Assembly (NCBI GenBank): GCA_050084515.1
Contig: CM114274.1
Location: 24,614,001 to 24,678,000 of the forward strand
Source of the DNA: Blasia pusilla
Taxonomy: Eukaryota > Marchantiophyta > Marchantiopsida > Blasiales
Direction: 5' to 3'
DNA: 64,000 bases
Positions 22,981 to 35,589 of this stretch are shown here, piece after piece. The notes beneath the pieces are model-generated. The model was not told where the DNA came from. It was given only the letters and a program-made list of their open reading frames with translations, and made no database searches. A program made the translations under genes and the position numbers. The first letter of the stretch is position 1, and every line of letters starts with the position of its first letter.

Positions 22981-23839
22981 GAAACATCATGGTGAACTCT
23001 ACCCTCATATACCATGGTGGCCAATTGAAACACGTCAACACGTGTACCTCCCAACGCTACAACATTGGAAGCACAAATAATGGGACATAGTACAATGTTG
23101 TGCTTAGCATGGAACTCAATAAGGGCTCCTTGTGAGCCTTAGTAATAGGCATGGTTGTACTCATGTATTTTGCCCATCATTGGTGGTATGGACACTCTAT
23201 CCTCACCACCTATGCTTTGGGAACTTTGACCCAAATGTATAGAGCGGCTCCATACTACCTCCAAGAATATGAATGACCAAGGGAGCTTGCTCTACCTCCA
23301 TGCTTTGCCTCTATGTGCGCTCGTGTATGGGTCCTCCTCAATCATTGCTCCACGTATGACCATGGTGGATTCCTCCATCTATATAGCCCCTCATATCAAT
23401 CTGGGATCCTTTCCATCCCTACGAGCTTGAGAAGAGATTGATGCCACTAATTTGGCATTTGATAATCTCAATGTCATTTCTGCAATGTGCTATTGAAGTT
23501 GCTCAATCTAGGTAGCCATGCTAGCCTCACAAGTGGAACCTCCCTTAACTTTTTTGGGTGATGGGCCTTGCCCACCTCCATGAGCATGTCCACCACCTCA
23601 TCCTTCTATCAAACCACCTACTGATCCTTCTACTCCGCACCCTCTAGTTGCACCCAATCATTCACCTCTCTTCGAGACCCTCTAAAGTTCTCTGTTTGGC
23701 CATAACTCAGGGTGCAAGGCATAACATCTCTTATATATATTGACCATACCATTGGTAGTGGTCACAATGGAATTTTCTTGGTGGAAGTTGATGTGGTCCA
23801 AAGGCTGGAAACAAATATCTTCTTCCTTGGCGTGTGCAT

Positions 23840-24560
23840 CTCTCTAATTATCTGCCCCACCACATGCCCAATAAGTTATTCCTTGTTGATGTTGCCCAGC
23901 ATATGATATCATTATCCTTGAGTGTATGGACTCTTGTTGACCTCCTAGCACCCTAGGTGGCGCACTACGCTCCCTAGCTAGACGACGTTGCACATGTGAA
24001 GTGATCACTCCTTGTAGTATCTTTCTTGTGTAGCTCAAGGTCATTATGCTCCTTTTTGCCATATTACGCTCAATTTTCTTGGCTACCTCGAAAATATCTC
24101 TCAAAGTAGGTGAGGTGTGATAAAACAAAGTCGCCTTCCTCACCCTTGTCTATTGGTCACACTCCAATACTCCATACCATGCTTGGAAAACTTGGCCCTT
24201 AATCACTCCTTGAGTGACATTAATCAATGGCTGCAAGTATATTGACTCCTCGCAAAATCTTTTGGCAGTCCGTCGATGGAACTCATGGATGCTCTTCAAC
24301 TTCTTGGCACGTACTCCTTGGGAGATCTTCTTCAGTTCTCTAAACAGGTCAATCACATGGTTGAACCTCTGATGAACTCAAGAATGCAATTGATCTTGAG
24401 TGATCCATCCCTCCTTGGGCATTATTGGTAGTAGAGAAGGTAGCCTTTGCCATCTCCTCCTCATCATTTGCAAATGGATCTATCCATGACACGTAGTGTG
24501 GATCCTAGTAAAGTTCTCCAAGCCTCCATTTGTGCCAAAAACTCATGGCAGTTATCCATC
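23840..24560 (-). pseudogene. gag remnant of element A2
   Basis: Minus-strand frames contain the capsid-like KLKSIHEFHRR..RFCEES and PLINVTQGV (24,356-24,150), then SPTLRDIFEVAKKIERNM (24,120-24,050). These match SIHDF, RLINVTQGV and SPTLRDVFRTAENIERNM in A4. Stops and frameshifts are frequent. A second partial gag copy at 25,760-25,420 carries a MDDYHKF-like segment. Confidence 0.65.
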
Positions 24561-24589
24561 GGTGGTCCCTATTGGGCCCTACAACAAGG

Positions 24590-25380
24590 TTGCACACGGA
24601 TAAAGTCCATGTCCGTGAACATCTCCATGTCTGCAAATTTATGTCCATTACTAGGATGGACATGTTCGTGCAGGCACAAGAACCCGCCGCCCATATTGAA
24701 GCCCATCCCGCCTGTAATGTACACTCAAGCCCATCGATACACAAAATGGTTTCGTCCCTAGGACGAACATGGACAAACAAGTCTAGACATGTCCATGGAC
24801 ATATATTACAAGAGGTGGGGCTCACACTTATAATTCATGATGGAAAGTAGGGCAAGGCTAAGTGGGGCAATAAGAGGGGAGGGAGGAAACAAGAAAGTAT
24901 GGAACATATAGGCTAATAGGGGGAATAAGAAAGAAGGGGAAGATGGGGCCCATATGGATAATTAAGTCCTTCCATAGGACGGACGTAGGTCCATGGACAT
25001 GGAATTATGTCCGCATGCAACGTTGCCCGCACCCAGTCTAAGAACCAATCGCCCATTTTGTAGCTCGGACTGCATGTCATAAGCCCAAATTGGCCTGCGT
25101 GAGCTTGGGAGAAAGGAATGGGTGCAAGCTCAGATTAAGGGAGGCGGGCACAAATCAGCGCGCACTTGCCCTTCGCGGGCTATATGCAGGCCGATTCTTG
25201 CATGCCCACCTCCCTTAATGTGAGCCTACACCCATTTCCACATCTCTAGCCCATGTGGACCATTGGGGTACTAAAAAATAACCGATGAGGGACCCATTGG
25301 GCATGTCTTCACTTGTTCGGACATGTCCGTTTCCGTGCAAGCATGCCCTTTAAGTGCTTCCATGCATGTTGTAAAGGGAT
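24590..25380. repeat. GTCC-rich interspersed repeats, copies b and c
   Basis: Two clusters (24,590-24,810 and 24,965-25,380) of ACATGTCCATGGACAT-type words, with CATGTCCGTGAACATC and GGACATGTCCGT variants. They split the gag of element A2 and are therefore younger insertions. Confidence 0.45.
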
Positions 25381-25799
25381 TGAAGAGTCACACTAACTTT
25401 AAAAATCCATAATCAAGTCATGGAACTCAATGGATATAAGTAAAGTCTTCAAGTCTCGATTTGCACCAAAAACTTGTGGTAGTCATCCATCAATGGCCTC
25501 TCCAAGCGCTGAAATATCTCATTCCATGTCATGTCATGGATTGAACTCCCAAGAATTCCTCGCCCTATAGGAAATTCATCAACATTGAAAGTCCACAATG
25601 AAGTAGTGCAACTCGATGGTTCCCACGGCTCTTGGACCTGGGTGGTCCTCTACCTTCGTTGTCCATCTTATATGACCATGGGTCGGAACCACTCAATGCC
25701 CGAGTGATCCAACAAAGAACTCCTCCAAAATTTCTTCTCCTTTTGAAGACATCATAAAGGGAGGTCCACCCGATCCCTCACAAAGAGGCCCTTGATACC

Positions 25800-27455
25800 T
25801 CATGCCACTTTGTGAAAATCACCCCACACAGTTGGAAAGCCAACTTACAGTTGATTGATGCAGAGGTGTTGAATATGTATGTGTTGCTTTGGCAACACTT
25901 GCTTCAATGGTAATGAATGGCGGCCAATAACTTTGTCCTTAGCTCAAGTATTGGTGTTGATCAAAGAGAGTAGTTGGCATCACTCAAACACGAGACAGAA
26001 ATGATTGGCTCAAAAGGAGTTAAATGGGAGCTAGTGGAAGTCGTTAGAAGATGGCAGCCGCCATCAATGGGAAGTAGACAAGCGCTACCAACAGAAGGCA
26101 GACACCATCAATAGAAAGTAGGCGCTATCAATTGAGATGAGGCCGGCTGGCCAGATGGGGTATATCAAGTAAGACCCTCACGCCTATTCATCTTCATGTT
26201 TTCTAACAGGAGGTCAAGATCCCTTAAACACATGTTCTATTGGGATAAGAGAGCAAATAATTTATTGGTACCAACACTTATAGGCATGAGACTCTTGTAA
26301 AGTGGAGGATATGTTCCCTGCAGAGGTGCACATCTCGGGTTCAAGTGTATTAAAGTGTACCTTGTTTTGCACAAGCACCTCTTGAATTACAACCCACTTC
26401 TAACCCCTATCACACTACCTTGAGGATGAATTAGCGCATTGAGTAAGACCGGCATAGCATGGACCCCGGGTGGTGGCTAACGCAGGGAGTGGATGGATCG
26501 GTCAAATCAATGAAGGGGACAAAGCGCACAACAAGTTTGTGGCGGGAAATGTACGCCATTGGTTGAAGGGAGTTGGAAGTTTTTTTTGCAATCATGGTGT
26601 CAGAAGGGAGAATAGAAAAATGTAGCATAAGCAGGGTTGTATTTAGGGTTCGAGCTGTGTTCATTCAAGTGGACATTTATGGCACAAATAGGTGCTTAAG
26701 GGGAGACTAGATCATAGAGAAAGAGTTGATGAAGTTGTTCAACCATACTTCTCCTTAGATACCAATTTTTGTGACATATCCTTCAAAGCTTATTAACAAG
26801 AGACGAATAACTCATACTAAGATGGTAGATATGACTGAAGGTCGTCTACAAAGTTGCTCATTATTTGGGAATCTTAGTGTGAAGGAAACAACCCCTACAA
26901 CATGTTAGGAAATAATACAAGGGTATAGTTGGTTTACAACTAAAAGCCATATATAGGCTATAGGGAAATCGATCACTTCCCAATGCTGAGTGAGGAAAAT
27001 TTAAGAAATATTTGGAAAGGAAAGTCATACAAGTTTAGGGAAGAAATATCTTCCAATTGGGGAAACATGAAGCCAGTATGAAAGATTCTTGTGACTAATT
27101 ACTTGACATCAAGAGAAGTTTAGATGAAAGAGATGAAACATGAAGTTCATGGGACAGATCATCTTCCAACATAAATGCCAGAAAGAGCAAGGTGGACGAA
27201 GGACAAGAGAGCTTTTTTCAAGCTTCTCCGATGTGAATATTTTTGCTGGGTGGTGGGACTGTCCAAGCAGGTCAATGTCATCCTTCTTCATATATATCAA
27301 GCATTCAAAAGTGTGGAAGTGGCTTAGGAAAATAATTTGAGAAAAAAAATAATATCATACATATATTCCCTCCAAATGATTATACAAAAAAAGTCGGGGC
27401 AAAGGATTTTGAGAATGGTAGTGAGAGTCACTATAGGTAATAGTCAAGATTCAAA
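25800..27455. other. No recognised gene
   Basis: Old repeat-like DNA. The last 700 bp continues, on the other side of element A3, into 32,226-32,608 and then, beyond Helitron H2, into 47,119 onward. Semi-open plus-strand frames suggest a decayed coding sequence that I cannot identify. Confidence 0.45.
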
Positions 27456-29179
27456 AAGGGTGTCACATCTTATCTCGACGTAGGTAGAGTTCTATCTCGT
27501 CGATAGCATAGTGAGTCACGGGCTGTTTGGGTGTAACTTTGTCCCGAGATGTCAGATGAGGTTGGCGCCAGGTCTGTTGTTTATGGCGATTTCCCTATTT
27601 TTCTTTTAGTCCGTCACGTGATCCGATGACTGAGTCAACGATCACCCAGTAACCTGTGCACGCAGGTTACCGTTCGGAGGGCTATTTTTGGGGGAAGAGC
27701 TTTTCGGCTCTTCCCAAGGGTATAAGAGTGAGGGAGATGGCTTTCTCAAGCTATCTTTCTCATGTTGAGCTTTAGGAGCGCCTCTCTTGCATAGACGTGT
27801 GTGGATGTGGAGGAGTTAGGGTGTTGGCATCCAAATTCCCTCATAGTAGAGGATGGATGTGGTTCAATATGCTGATGTACATTCATGAGTGGAGTTTTAG
27901 GCCGGGTGAGCCATTTTTACTACTCTTGATTTTACATGAGAAATATGCAAGGGGGTAGGGAATTTGTTGGTTGCAGGTAGGCAAGCGAGTTGCCTTTGCG
28001 GGAAGCCCCTGGAGACGCGTGTGTGGCGTTTTGTGTGTTGTTTTATGTTCGGAAGGTTGTGCGCGAAAGCGCTGCTCATTTTTTCTCACATTTTCGTGGG
28101 TAACAGATCAGAGTAGAGCAAAGCAGCTGAGTGGCACACATGGTGCTAGAGTGTAGCACAGAGTGTAGCATTGACGGAAGAACAATGGCCCTTTCCTCCC
28201 TCCCCTCCGCGCAAGTTCCATAGGGGCGCCGACCCCTTCTTCCCTCCACGCATTAAAGAGGGCCCCCCCTCTCCCCCATTTAAGGACTCTTGGGGGTGCA
28301 TAGGGCACCGTGCAAGAGACGTGGTTGGATAGGAACGTGGTAGGGCATGGCGTGGTTAACAAGCCGACATGGTAGAGGCATGGGCAGAAGGGGTAGAGCA
28401 AAGACGAACGTGGTAGGAGTGGATCGAACCTGGTTGGGTCTGGTTACCTGGTTGAGGGGGTTGGACATGGTTGAGTTGACTTACGTAGTACGTGGGAGAG
28501 TTTGTGAGACTTAGTGCTTCGCGAGCATGGTGGGATTCACGACGGGAGTTTGGCAGTTATTGCAAGTTGATTGGGGGCCGACTTTGTAGTCCATCATTGA
28601 TTGTGGGTGTGAGGGTTGTGATGGAGACACACATGCGGATGTTGACGGGAGGATTGAATCGCTATATGAGGAGATGGTTGTGTTCCAGAGGTTGCCGCAC
28701 CACATGGAGGAGTGAGTGTTGACGGTGGAGTAGGTTGGTGGGCGTGATTAGGTTACCCATTCTAGTCCCTTTTCCCTCACTTATCTTGTGTGATTGAGAG
28801 TGTTGGGTCGGGTAGTAGCTGGTGCTAGATGGGTGTTGTTATGGTGACAAGTGTAGACTCCTTTTATGTATAGCATGTTGGTGGATATATGGTGGTTTCC
28901 GAGTAGGGGTCGTGTGTATGACCCGAGAGTGTCAATAGGTTAGGTGAGTCAGTGGGAGGCTCATGGAGAACTCGAGTGTTGAGTGTGCGTGAGGTTGGAT
29001 GTGTCATCATGTGATTACCATTAGTGTAGGTAAGCTAGTGAGGAGTGTGGGAGGCTATTGGTGAGTCTGAGTACTTGAGCCGATGAGACAGGGTTGTCAT
29101 CACGGCGTTCTTCCAGGGTTCAGAAGAAAGGGATAGTACGAGCACTGGTAGTGGTGTGACACGGAGTGGTGTGAGGTAT

Positions 29180-30735
29180 CAAGGGGTTTCGAGTGAGGAA
29201 CCACCGTGACTCCCATCCCCTGGCTAGATCATCATCACTAGATAATGCGTCTAGTGAGGAGATCGCAGACGCGGATGGTGATACTTGGGGACAGATGGAC
29301 AATATGGGCCACCGGGGCATGCGTTGTTTCTCGCGTGCAATAGGCACCATAGATCTAGATGATTTCATCCAAGAGTTTGACACATGGTGCAACTTCTAGG
29401 AGATACGGACCCCTATGTGGTTCAACCCTTTTATGGCATGGAAGGGGTTGTTCCAACACTTGGAGGGTGCCCCAATGGATCACTACATGGATTTTTGATC
29501 GCTATACTCTATAGAGATCAATGCCTAGAGGGTGTATTGGACTCTAGGGTATGTGTCCACCAGTGGTCGCAAGGCGTATGATGGGATAGTGAGGGCAGAG
29601 AGGCCTACATCATCAGCCCGGGGACTAGATAGAGAGGATGGCAGTGAGAGTGGTGAGGTATTAGAGACCTCTCCGGGTAGAGGACCACCGAGTTTCAATC
29701 CTACAATGGAGTTCTTCAAACAGTTGGGGAGGAGCTACCAAGGCGTGCGGACCGACAACCTGAAAAGTCTAGAGGATTTTTAGCGGAGATCGGGTGAGAG
29801 TCTGAGGGAGGCGTTCACGCGCATGCGACGATTGATTGTTGCCACATATGGGTGGTTGAGGCATAGTCAATGCGGTATTGGTAGGGGTGCTAGATGAGGA
29901 GCTACGAAGGAGAGTTCGAGATGCGATATTGCTTCACACCGCGAAGCCCACATTGAAGGTGGCCTTCGAGTTGTCTCCACGGATAGAACTCAACATGAGT
30001 GAGGAGCAGGTGGTGACCACGAGATTTTCACGGGATATAACGAGTCAACGAGTAGGAGTAGATCCAAAGATACCCCAGCATGCACCTGTACCACGGGAGC
30101 GGGTCGCTGGGCCCAAAGAGCAGGACGGGTATCGTGAGCCAATAAGGCAACGGCCCGTATTGACATATGTTCCTAGTAGGGACCAAGGTTGCCTTGTTGG
30201 ATGCGTGGTGGATCACATAGGTAGAGAGACTACCCACAGCATGGTAGAGGGCCTAGGGTGCCTATGGGTGTTCAGGAGCCACCTAGGATGGCCCCACCAC
30301 AATTGCAGTATGATCATTGTCATCGATATGGTCAGACTAGGGATAGGTGTTATGATCTTCATCGGGAGGTATGTCTTGAGGTAGGCAGAGGACTTGGGGG
30401 TGAGAGAGTTGGTGGAGATCGAGTGGTAGATGATCCTGGGGGTAGACTGCCATCACCAGTCATTGGAGATGGAGGACGTGCACACAATGTAGCGCTCCTT
30501 ACGCGCATCGATCAGTTGGAGCAGAGGATTGTTGTCGTAAGGATGATGCAGCTACAGGCACGCCTAGAATTGAGAGTAGCTAGTGTGGCGCGAGACTCCA
30601 CATCATACCACGATGCTGGTGAGGATTCTGCGAGGATGGGATTTATGTGTAGTGCGGCTCAGGTTGAGGCTACTGCGGTGGTATCTCGGGGTGCTTCGAG
30701 AGTAACCGAGCCATCGAGAGAGAGGTGGGGTTAAA
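29180..30735 (+). pseudogene. gag of element A3
   Basis: Plus-strand frames follow the A-family gag order: AIGTIDLDDFIQEFDTWC (near 29,350), KGLFQHLEG..MD.Y (near 29,450), RSYQGVRTDNLKSLEDF (29,730-29,780), LFPRIELN-like capsid C-terminus (30,000) and the zinc knuckle CHRYGHTRDRCYD (about 30,320). It then has a Gly-rich linker and ALLTRIDQLEQRIVVV, probably a short coiled coil. The frame is open from 29,878 to 30,384 and from 30,258 to 30,734, offset by a frameshift. The first zinc-knuckle Cys is Tyr. Confidence 0.7.
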
Positions 30736-30894
30736 ATTTACCCATAGGAGGGGACCGATGGACAGCAAGCCAGGGTTCTCCAGTCATTCACATTGTCGAA
30801 GGCACTACATACACTATCCATGGTGCCTCGACGACCGGTAGTACCCACAGGTGGGACAGGTACATTGACGCCATGATGAGTTGGAGAGACGACT

Positions 30895-31560
30895 CCTATG
30901 CCGGCTCAAGAGGAGCCAGTGTCGACCATGTTGTTGGAGGTGGCCACTAAGGTGAGCCACGCTCCGTTGTTTTTCGCCATGGATTTGGCGACGTTAGGTC
31001 CTGGACCAGCGGAGGTGTTCGGGCTGGCCGCCACGTCATGTGAGCGTGGAGAGGTGACTGCCTCTCGTTCAGAGGTAGTTGAGGAGGTGGTGGACTTGCT
31101 CTCGGAGCAAGAGCTTGCGACGTCCCCCACTAAGTCATGGCATGCGGCCGCGGAGAAGTTGGTAGACATGCCAGCTCGACCGGGCATTGAGCGAGCTATG
31201 ATCACACCAAGTGTTGTGTTGTTGGATAATCGAGCAAGAGTTTTTTGCTTTGTTAGTCCCACAAGTACGGTGAGCGCGTCCTACTTGATTTGAGAGCGAA
31301 ACCCTTGATGTTAGGGAAGGCGGCGTGTTTGGCGTTGGGACATTGAGCGTTGTCCCTTTTTTCAAATATAGACCTCTATTGGGGGCGTATCACCCACGCA
31401 ATTCGTGACTTGACAAGAGTTGGTGGTTAGACTCTAGCCAGAGCATGAGTCGGATACTGCGATGGTGCGCATTCGGGCGATTACAACATCGGCAAAGTCA
31501 TATGATGTGTTGGTAGGGAGTACGGTGTTGTACCCTCTAGGTTTCATTCTGGATTTTTGG
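30895..31560 (+). pseudogene. Retropepsin-like region and conserved block of element A3
   Basis: The open frame 30,898-31,293 includes VSHAPLFFAMDLATLG and AMITPSVVLLDNRARVFCFVSP. After a frame break, LLDLRAKPLMLGKAA (near 31,290) replaces the DSGA of A1, so the catalytic aspartate loop is disrupted. KSYDVLVGSTVLYPLGFILD follows at 31,498-31,560. The C-terminal part of the protein then decays. Confidence 0.6.
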
Positions 31561-31859
31561 GAGGAGTTCGTTTTTTATCAGGGTGGCAATCAGGTGATGG
31601 ACGGGTAAGCCACCTACCGGTGCAGTTTGCGGGAGTTAGTGGTGTTCGACCGCATGAGGATATGGTGACCAAGTTGGGAGCATTCACAGGTGGTGTTTGC
31701 TGATTAGGAGGGTTTGAGGAGAGGAGCACACATGCGGAGGACATTCATGCAGCAGATAGTCCCACGTACGGAGAGACGTATCAGGGTGGGTGTCTCTTCA
31801 CATGGTACAGAGCTTCTTTACTGTTGTTGGGGACAAGCATTGAGATACGTGGAATGCAG

Positions 31860-31985
31860 ACAAGCTTGTGAGGTAGGCATGGAGCCGAGTCTATGTTTGG
31901 AGCAGGGTACGAGAGTTATAGATCTCTTTAGAGGGATCAACACAACGGGTTGCTGTAGTGTGGCAGTGTTGCGGGGATGACGGCA
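31860..31985 (+). pseudogene. Cytosine-5 methyltransferase motif I remnant, element A3
   Basis: GTRVIDLFRGIN at 31,906-31,941 is the motif I of the same methyltransferase module as in A1 and A4, with one glycine replaced by Arg. The sequence after it is shared with A1 (GTGGCAGTGTTGCGGG) but not with the A4 methyltransferase at protein level, so both carry the same truncation. Confidence 0.6.
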
Positions 31986-32520
31986 CCGATGGTGCTAGAT
32001 GTGTGTAGGATAGGAGATCTTGTCGAGTATATATTTGTGCGCTATCTAGAGTGAGGGGGACCCAACTTCCCGCTAGGGGGGTGGTTATGGGGTCTTAGTG
32101 TATATGTGTGAGTTTGTTTGGTATGTGTGGATCTACCCATATTTTTGGGAAGATCGGTATTGTATGGTGTGTAGATGTTACCAGCGATGTAGGTTGTGTA
32201 GCCATGTGTATGTGCACGACAAGGGAAGCTTCAACCATTTTTGCATGAAATGTTCTTAGACCAAATATTTTTATCTCCTAGGAAAATATTGGAAGTTTGT
32301 GGTGAATAATCAAGTGATACCAATGAATCAAGTGAAGTAAGTTAGTAAAGATGTACTCAACTTGCCAAGAACATTGAACTTGATAATTTCCTTTTGAGCT
32401 GAGTCTTGGATAGTCTACTTTGTCATCTATCAAGGTGTCATGAAGTTTAGGAGGATTTCAATAATTCATATGTAGATATTGACCTTGAGAAAGGATCAAG
32501 GAGTCAACATCATGGTTTCA

Positions 32521-32608
32521 ACCTAGGTAGTTGGTATGACACAAAAATTGATCCAATAGTACGTGTGAGGATATGAGTATGCAGAGGTAGCACCGTAGTT
32601 AGTTGGTA
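32521..32608 (+). repeat. Host minisatellite unit left of Helitron H2
   Basis: The unit contains AAAATTGATCCAATAGTACG, GAGGTAGCACCGTAG and AGTTGGTA. Further units lie just right of the Helitron at 47,119-47,245. Together they were one tandem array that Helitron H2 split. Confidence 0.85.
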
Positions 32609-32640
32609 CTAGTAAGGTGCCCGTGTGATGCACGCACATG
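32609..32640 (-). repeat. Helitron H2 3' terminus with hairpin
   Basis: On minus, GTGCGTG-CATCA-CACGGGCAC forms an imperfect stem (two-base bulge), followed by CTTACTAG and then host T. This is the hairpin plus CTRR ending that terminates Helitron rolling-circle replication. A similar CACGGGC..TACTAGT end lies at 50,542-50,592. Confidence 0.8.
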
Positions 32641-32669
32641 AAAAAAAAAAAGGAAAAAAATGAAGTTTA

Positions 32670-34250
32670 TTAAAAGATTTCTTTGTACACCACTTTATGG
32701 GTGAAGTGGCCTTTTTCATTTGAATGGGCCTCACTTCCTATTGTAATATTAATTGCATTTCTTTGTCCTACTCTTGATAATGCTACATAGAATTGACCAT
32801 GGGAAAATACTGATGTTGATAAGTAAATTCCTACATTTTTTAAAGTGTGACCTTGAGACTTATTTATAGTCATGACAAAAGTAGGACGAATAGGAAATTG
32901 AAATCTACGTAAATCAAAAGATAAATCTGAGTCTAATGCAATCAATGGGATATGTGGGATAAAGACTCAATCTCCACTGTTCCTCCCAGTTATGATTTTG
33001 GCATCACTGACATGTTGCATGAATCCACGAATCACCAATCCGGTTCCGTTACCTTGTCCCTTTGAACGGTTCAAGTTTCGTAAGTGTATGATAGATGAAC
33101 CAATTTTCAAACATAGACAATGTGGTGGTAATCCAGAGGTTATGCATGTATTTAAAAATTTTGTGCGATAGACATGACTCATTCCCTCATTCGGAATGGA
33201 ATCAACACTAAGGAAAGTACATTCCTGCATAGAACAAACATAACTTAGAAGATGATTTAAACTTCAATGCATAATATATTTAAGGAACCCATGAAGAAAT
33301 TCATATTTAAATTATTGGAAAACCAATATAACCTCTCCATAAAATTGAGATATGACCTCAGCATTGATGTCATCAACATCTCAATTTCTTGGTGTAAGAA
33401 TTGCTATATCTATCAAAAAGTTGATATCACAAAACTTTTCAGAATCATTTCCAGAGATGATGTCAATAAGATCAGTTATTTTCTTACTCTTAGTCACCAT
33501 ATCATTTGGTAATTGTATAAAATCATCTCCCAAGTGAGCTTGCAAAGGTACATGACCCTCTCCCACCTCCAATAACCAATGTGCAAACGCTTGTTGTTGT
33601 TCACGTATGCTCACTTCCAAATTTTGAACCCTCATATTTGTTGTAAGCCTCATCACCCTCACATGAGACCATAAAGATGATCTCTTTAATGTAGCTTGAA
33701 TAATTTTTGGGCGGTCTCCGTGATGAACTACAGGCAAGACTTCCCAAAAATCCCCATCAAAGTCTTCAGATACTACTCCCATGATATCTTGGAAGGACCG
33801 ATTAACAGCCTCAAATGAATGGCGATGGGTCATAAGTGATTCATCCCATATGATAAGCCAAGCCCTTTGAATCAAGCATGCAGCTTTGCTACTAACTAGT
33901 AAACTACAAAAAATACTCAAAGATGTTAGTATAATCGGCAGCATATTACACTCTTTAATGGACTTGCAAAGTTATGAATTGAGTAGACACTTACTTGCAA
34001 GTAGAGTTTTCATCTACGTTGATTGGAATCTTGAAGGGTGAATGCACTGTACGTCCTCCATCTAAAAACAAAGTGGCTATCCCTGATGAAGCAATAGCTA
34101 AAGCTGTACCTCCAGCACCTCGTACACTAGCAAGAAGAAGATTGTATAGGAAGATTCAATGAAGAACATTTTGGAATTATGTGTAATATCTCCGACAATG
34201 ATGCTATCAAGATGATCATGTATAGCATTCCAAATCAATCATTATCCATC
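32670..34250 (-). pseudogene. PIF1-like helicase of Helitron H2
   Basis: Minus-strand exons surround an intron at 33,994-33,904 (GTAAGT donor, TTTTGTAG acceptor). Upstream exon: LLLASVRGAGGTALAIASS and FKIPIN. Downstream exon: LIIWDESLMTHRHSFEAVNR (Walker B), DFWEVLPVVHHGD, MRLTTNMRV, then GFMQHVSDAKIITG. The C-terminal motif is TFVMTINKSQGHTLKNVGIYL with FSHGQFYVALSRV (32,860-32,760). About 25 nt are missing near 34,156 compared with H1, deleting the Walker A GxxxxGKT. A TGA replaces Trp near 32,965. Known role: strand unwinding in transposition. This copy cannot bind ATP normally. Confidence 0.85.
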
Positions 34251-34471
34251 ATTCAAACTCTCCTCTCCTAACCTAGCTCGTTCATATAAACAATCTTGAT
34301 AAAAAAAAAGCTCTTATGCTTCCAAATACGAATAAGATGATGGAGCATGGAAATCAGCTTGGGGCATGTATGGAAAATCTGATAGTCTCTTTCCTTGATC
34401 TTGCAAATGATAGTGGACTTCCAATAGTGCGGTATTAACAATCAAAGTATTCGGGGCAAGATCAGGAATCC

Positions 34472-34810
34472 CTATTTTTTGTATATATCCCACGATTCAT
34501 AAAATAAGTTGATTAATTGAAGGAAAGAAAGAAGAGATATGCGAAAGGAAATAAGAGTAGGAATTACCTCACGTTGTTCATATAGGATATCATCTATAAG
34601 TGGGATAAGAAATTGACTCCATAGTTCACAAGGTCGAGTAGGTGTGTTATAGGCCAAAATCATGGCAAATAGTTTACGAAGTGCACGACCAAAGTGGATT
34701 TCATAAGGTTCTTGCAAGCATGAGTACACTTCCCTATCATCCTTGAGAAGATCTATTTGGATAGCAGCCTCCTTAAACGTTGGATATAAAACTCCATCCA
34801 CAGCTCTCAA
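34472..34810 (-). pseudogene. Rep-helicase linker of Helitron H2
   Basis: Open minus frame with VDGVLYPTFKEAAIQIDLLKDDREVYSCL, then FGRALRKLFAMILAYNTPTRPCELW. This is the conserved segment just N-terminal to the PIF1 helicase in plant Helitron proteins. It joins the Rep part (right) to the helicase (left) in the expected order. Confidence 0.75.
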
Positions 34811-35589
34811 GTACTCATACGTAGTTGCACCTCAAATATTATAAAGAACCAACCGCAACCAATGGCGTTCTCCTTCACCTACCCAAACATACATGTAAAT
34901 ATAAGGTAAGCTGCCAATTTTACAATACTTGGATATTTTGCATGTAAGGTGAACTTGAAAAATCTCCAACATGCCTGAGAAGAAGAGATATATCTATACA
35001 AAATACATAATAAAAATATGGAGAAAGATAGATTAGTATAGAATAGATTTTTTTATATTAACCCAAAATGTTGAAGTGACGAAAAAGAAAAGAAATAAAG
35101 AATTCTTACCTTGCATCGAGATAGTGTGAGGTTTCATCAATAACATCCATTGTCATGGACGTAGTTGCATCATTTGACACCTTAAATGAGATGGCATGTG
35201 ATCCCTTATATATATACATATTTATATAAGCATTTCAGAGCAAAAATGGTATTTGTGATCTCCAAATTGATATGAAAATCAAAGAGAGTACATAATAAAG
35301 GATTATAGGGAAAAATCCAACGATTATCCGAAGCTTGATTGCAGTTCATTATCTTGACTCCATCATCCTATATGTAATAGAAGGAAGCGGAAGAAAACCT
35401 TAAGATTTTTCCTGAAAAATATTTACAAATCATGGCGAGAAGAAAAAATTAAACATGGGCATAGATTTTTTACCTTCGATAAATTGGATAACCATCCTCA
35501 CTCTCCATAGTCATGGTCGCAAATGGCTTTGGATAGCCTTTAGTACATTTTTTTGTTTCCTTATCCATGCATGGAGCATTTGGATTCAG

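Larger units (their letters stand above)
19430..25760 (-). mobile_element. Fragmented Gypsy relative A2 (minus) with nested insertions
   Basis: From right to left, minus-strand fragments follow the order of the other A-family elements: gag pieces (25,760-25,420 and 24,560-23,840), the VESYNILVVGAILCPMGF block (20,833-20,570), then a methyltransferase domain (20,000-19,440). The order is interrupted by a solo LTR (20,820-22,317) and by several GC-rich repeat insertions. No terminal repeats were found. All reading frames are broken. It is the oldest-looking member, yet it retains the most of the methyltransferase. Confidence 0.65.
27461..32220 (+). mobile_element. Gypsy-derived element A3 with exact AAGGG target duplication
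   Basis: Starts TGTCACATCTTA at 27,461 and ends TGTGCACGAC at 32,220. AAGGG flanks both sides (27,456-27,460 and 32,221-32,225). In order it contains terminal block P (27,461-about 27,940), a leader, gag (29,180-30,735), a protease-like region (30,895-31,410), the SYDVLVG..LYP block (31,498-31,560), methyltransferase motif I (31,906-31,941) and terminal block E (32,160-32,220). No second P block and no LTR is present at the 3' end, although the target duplication is perfect. No reverse transcriptase or integrase is present. Confidence 0.85.
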
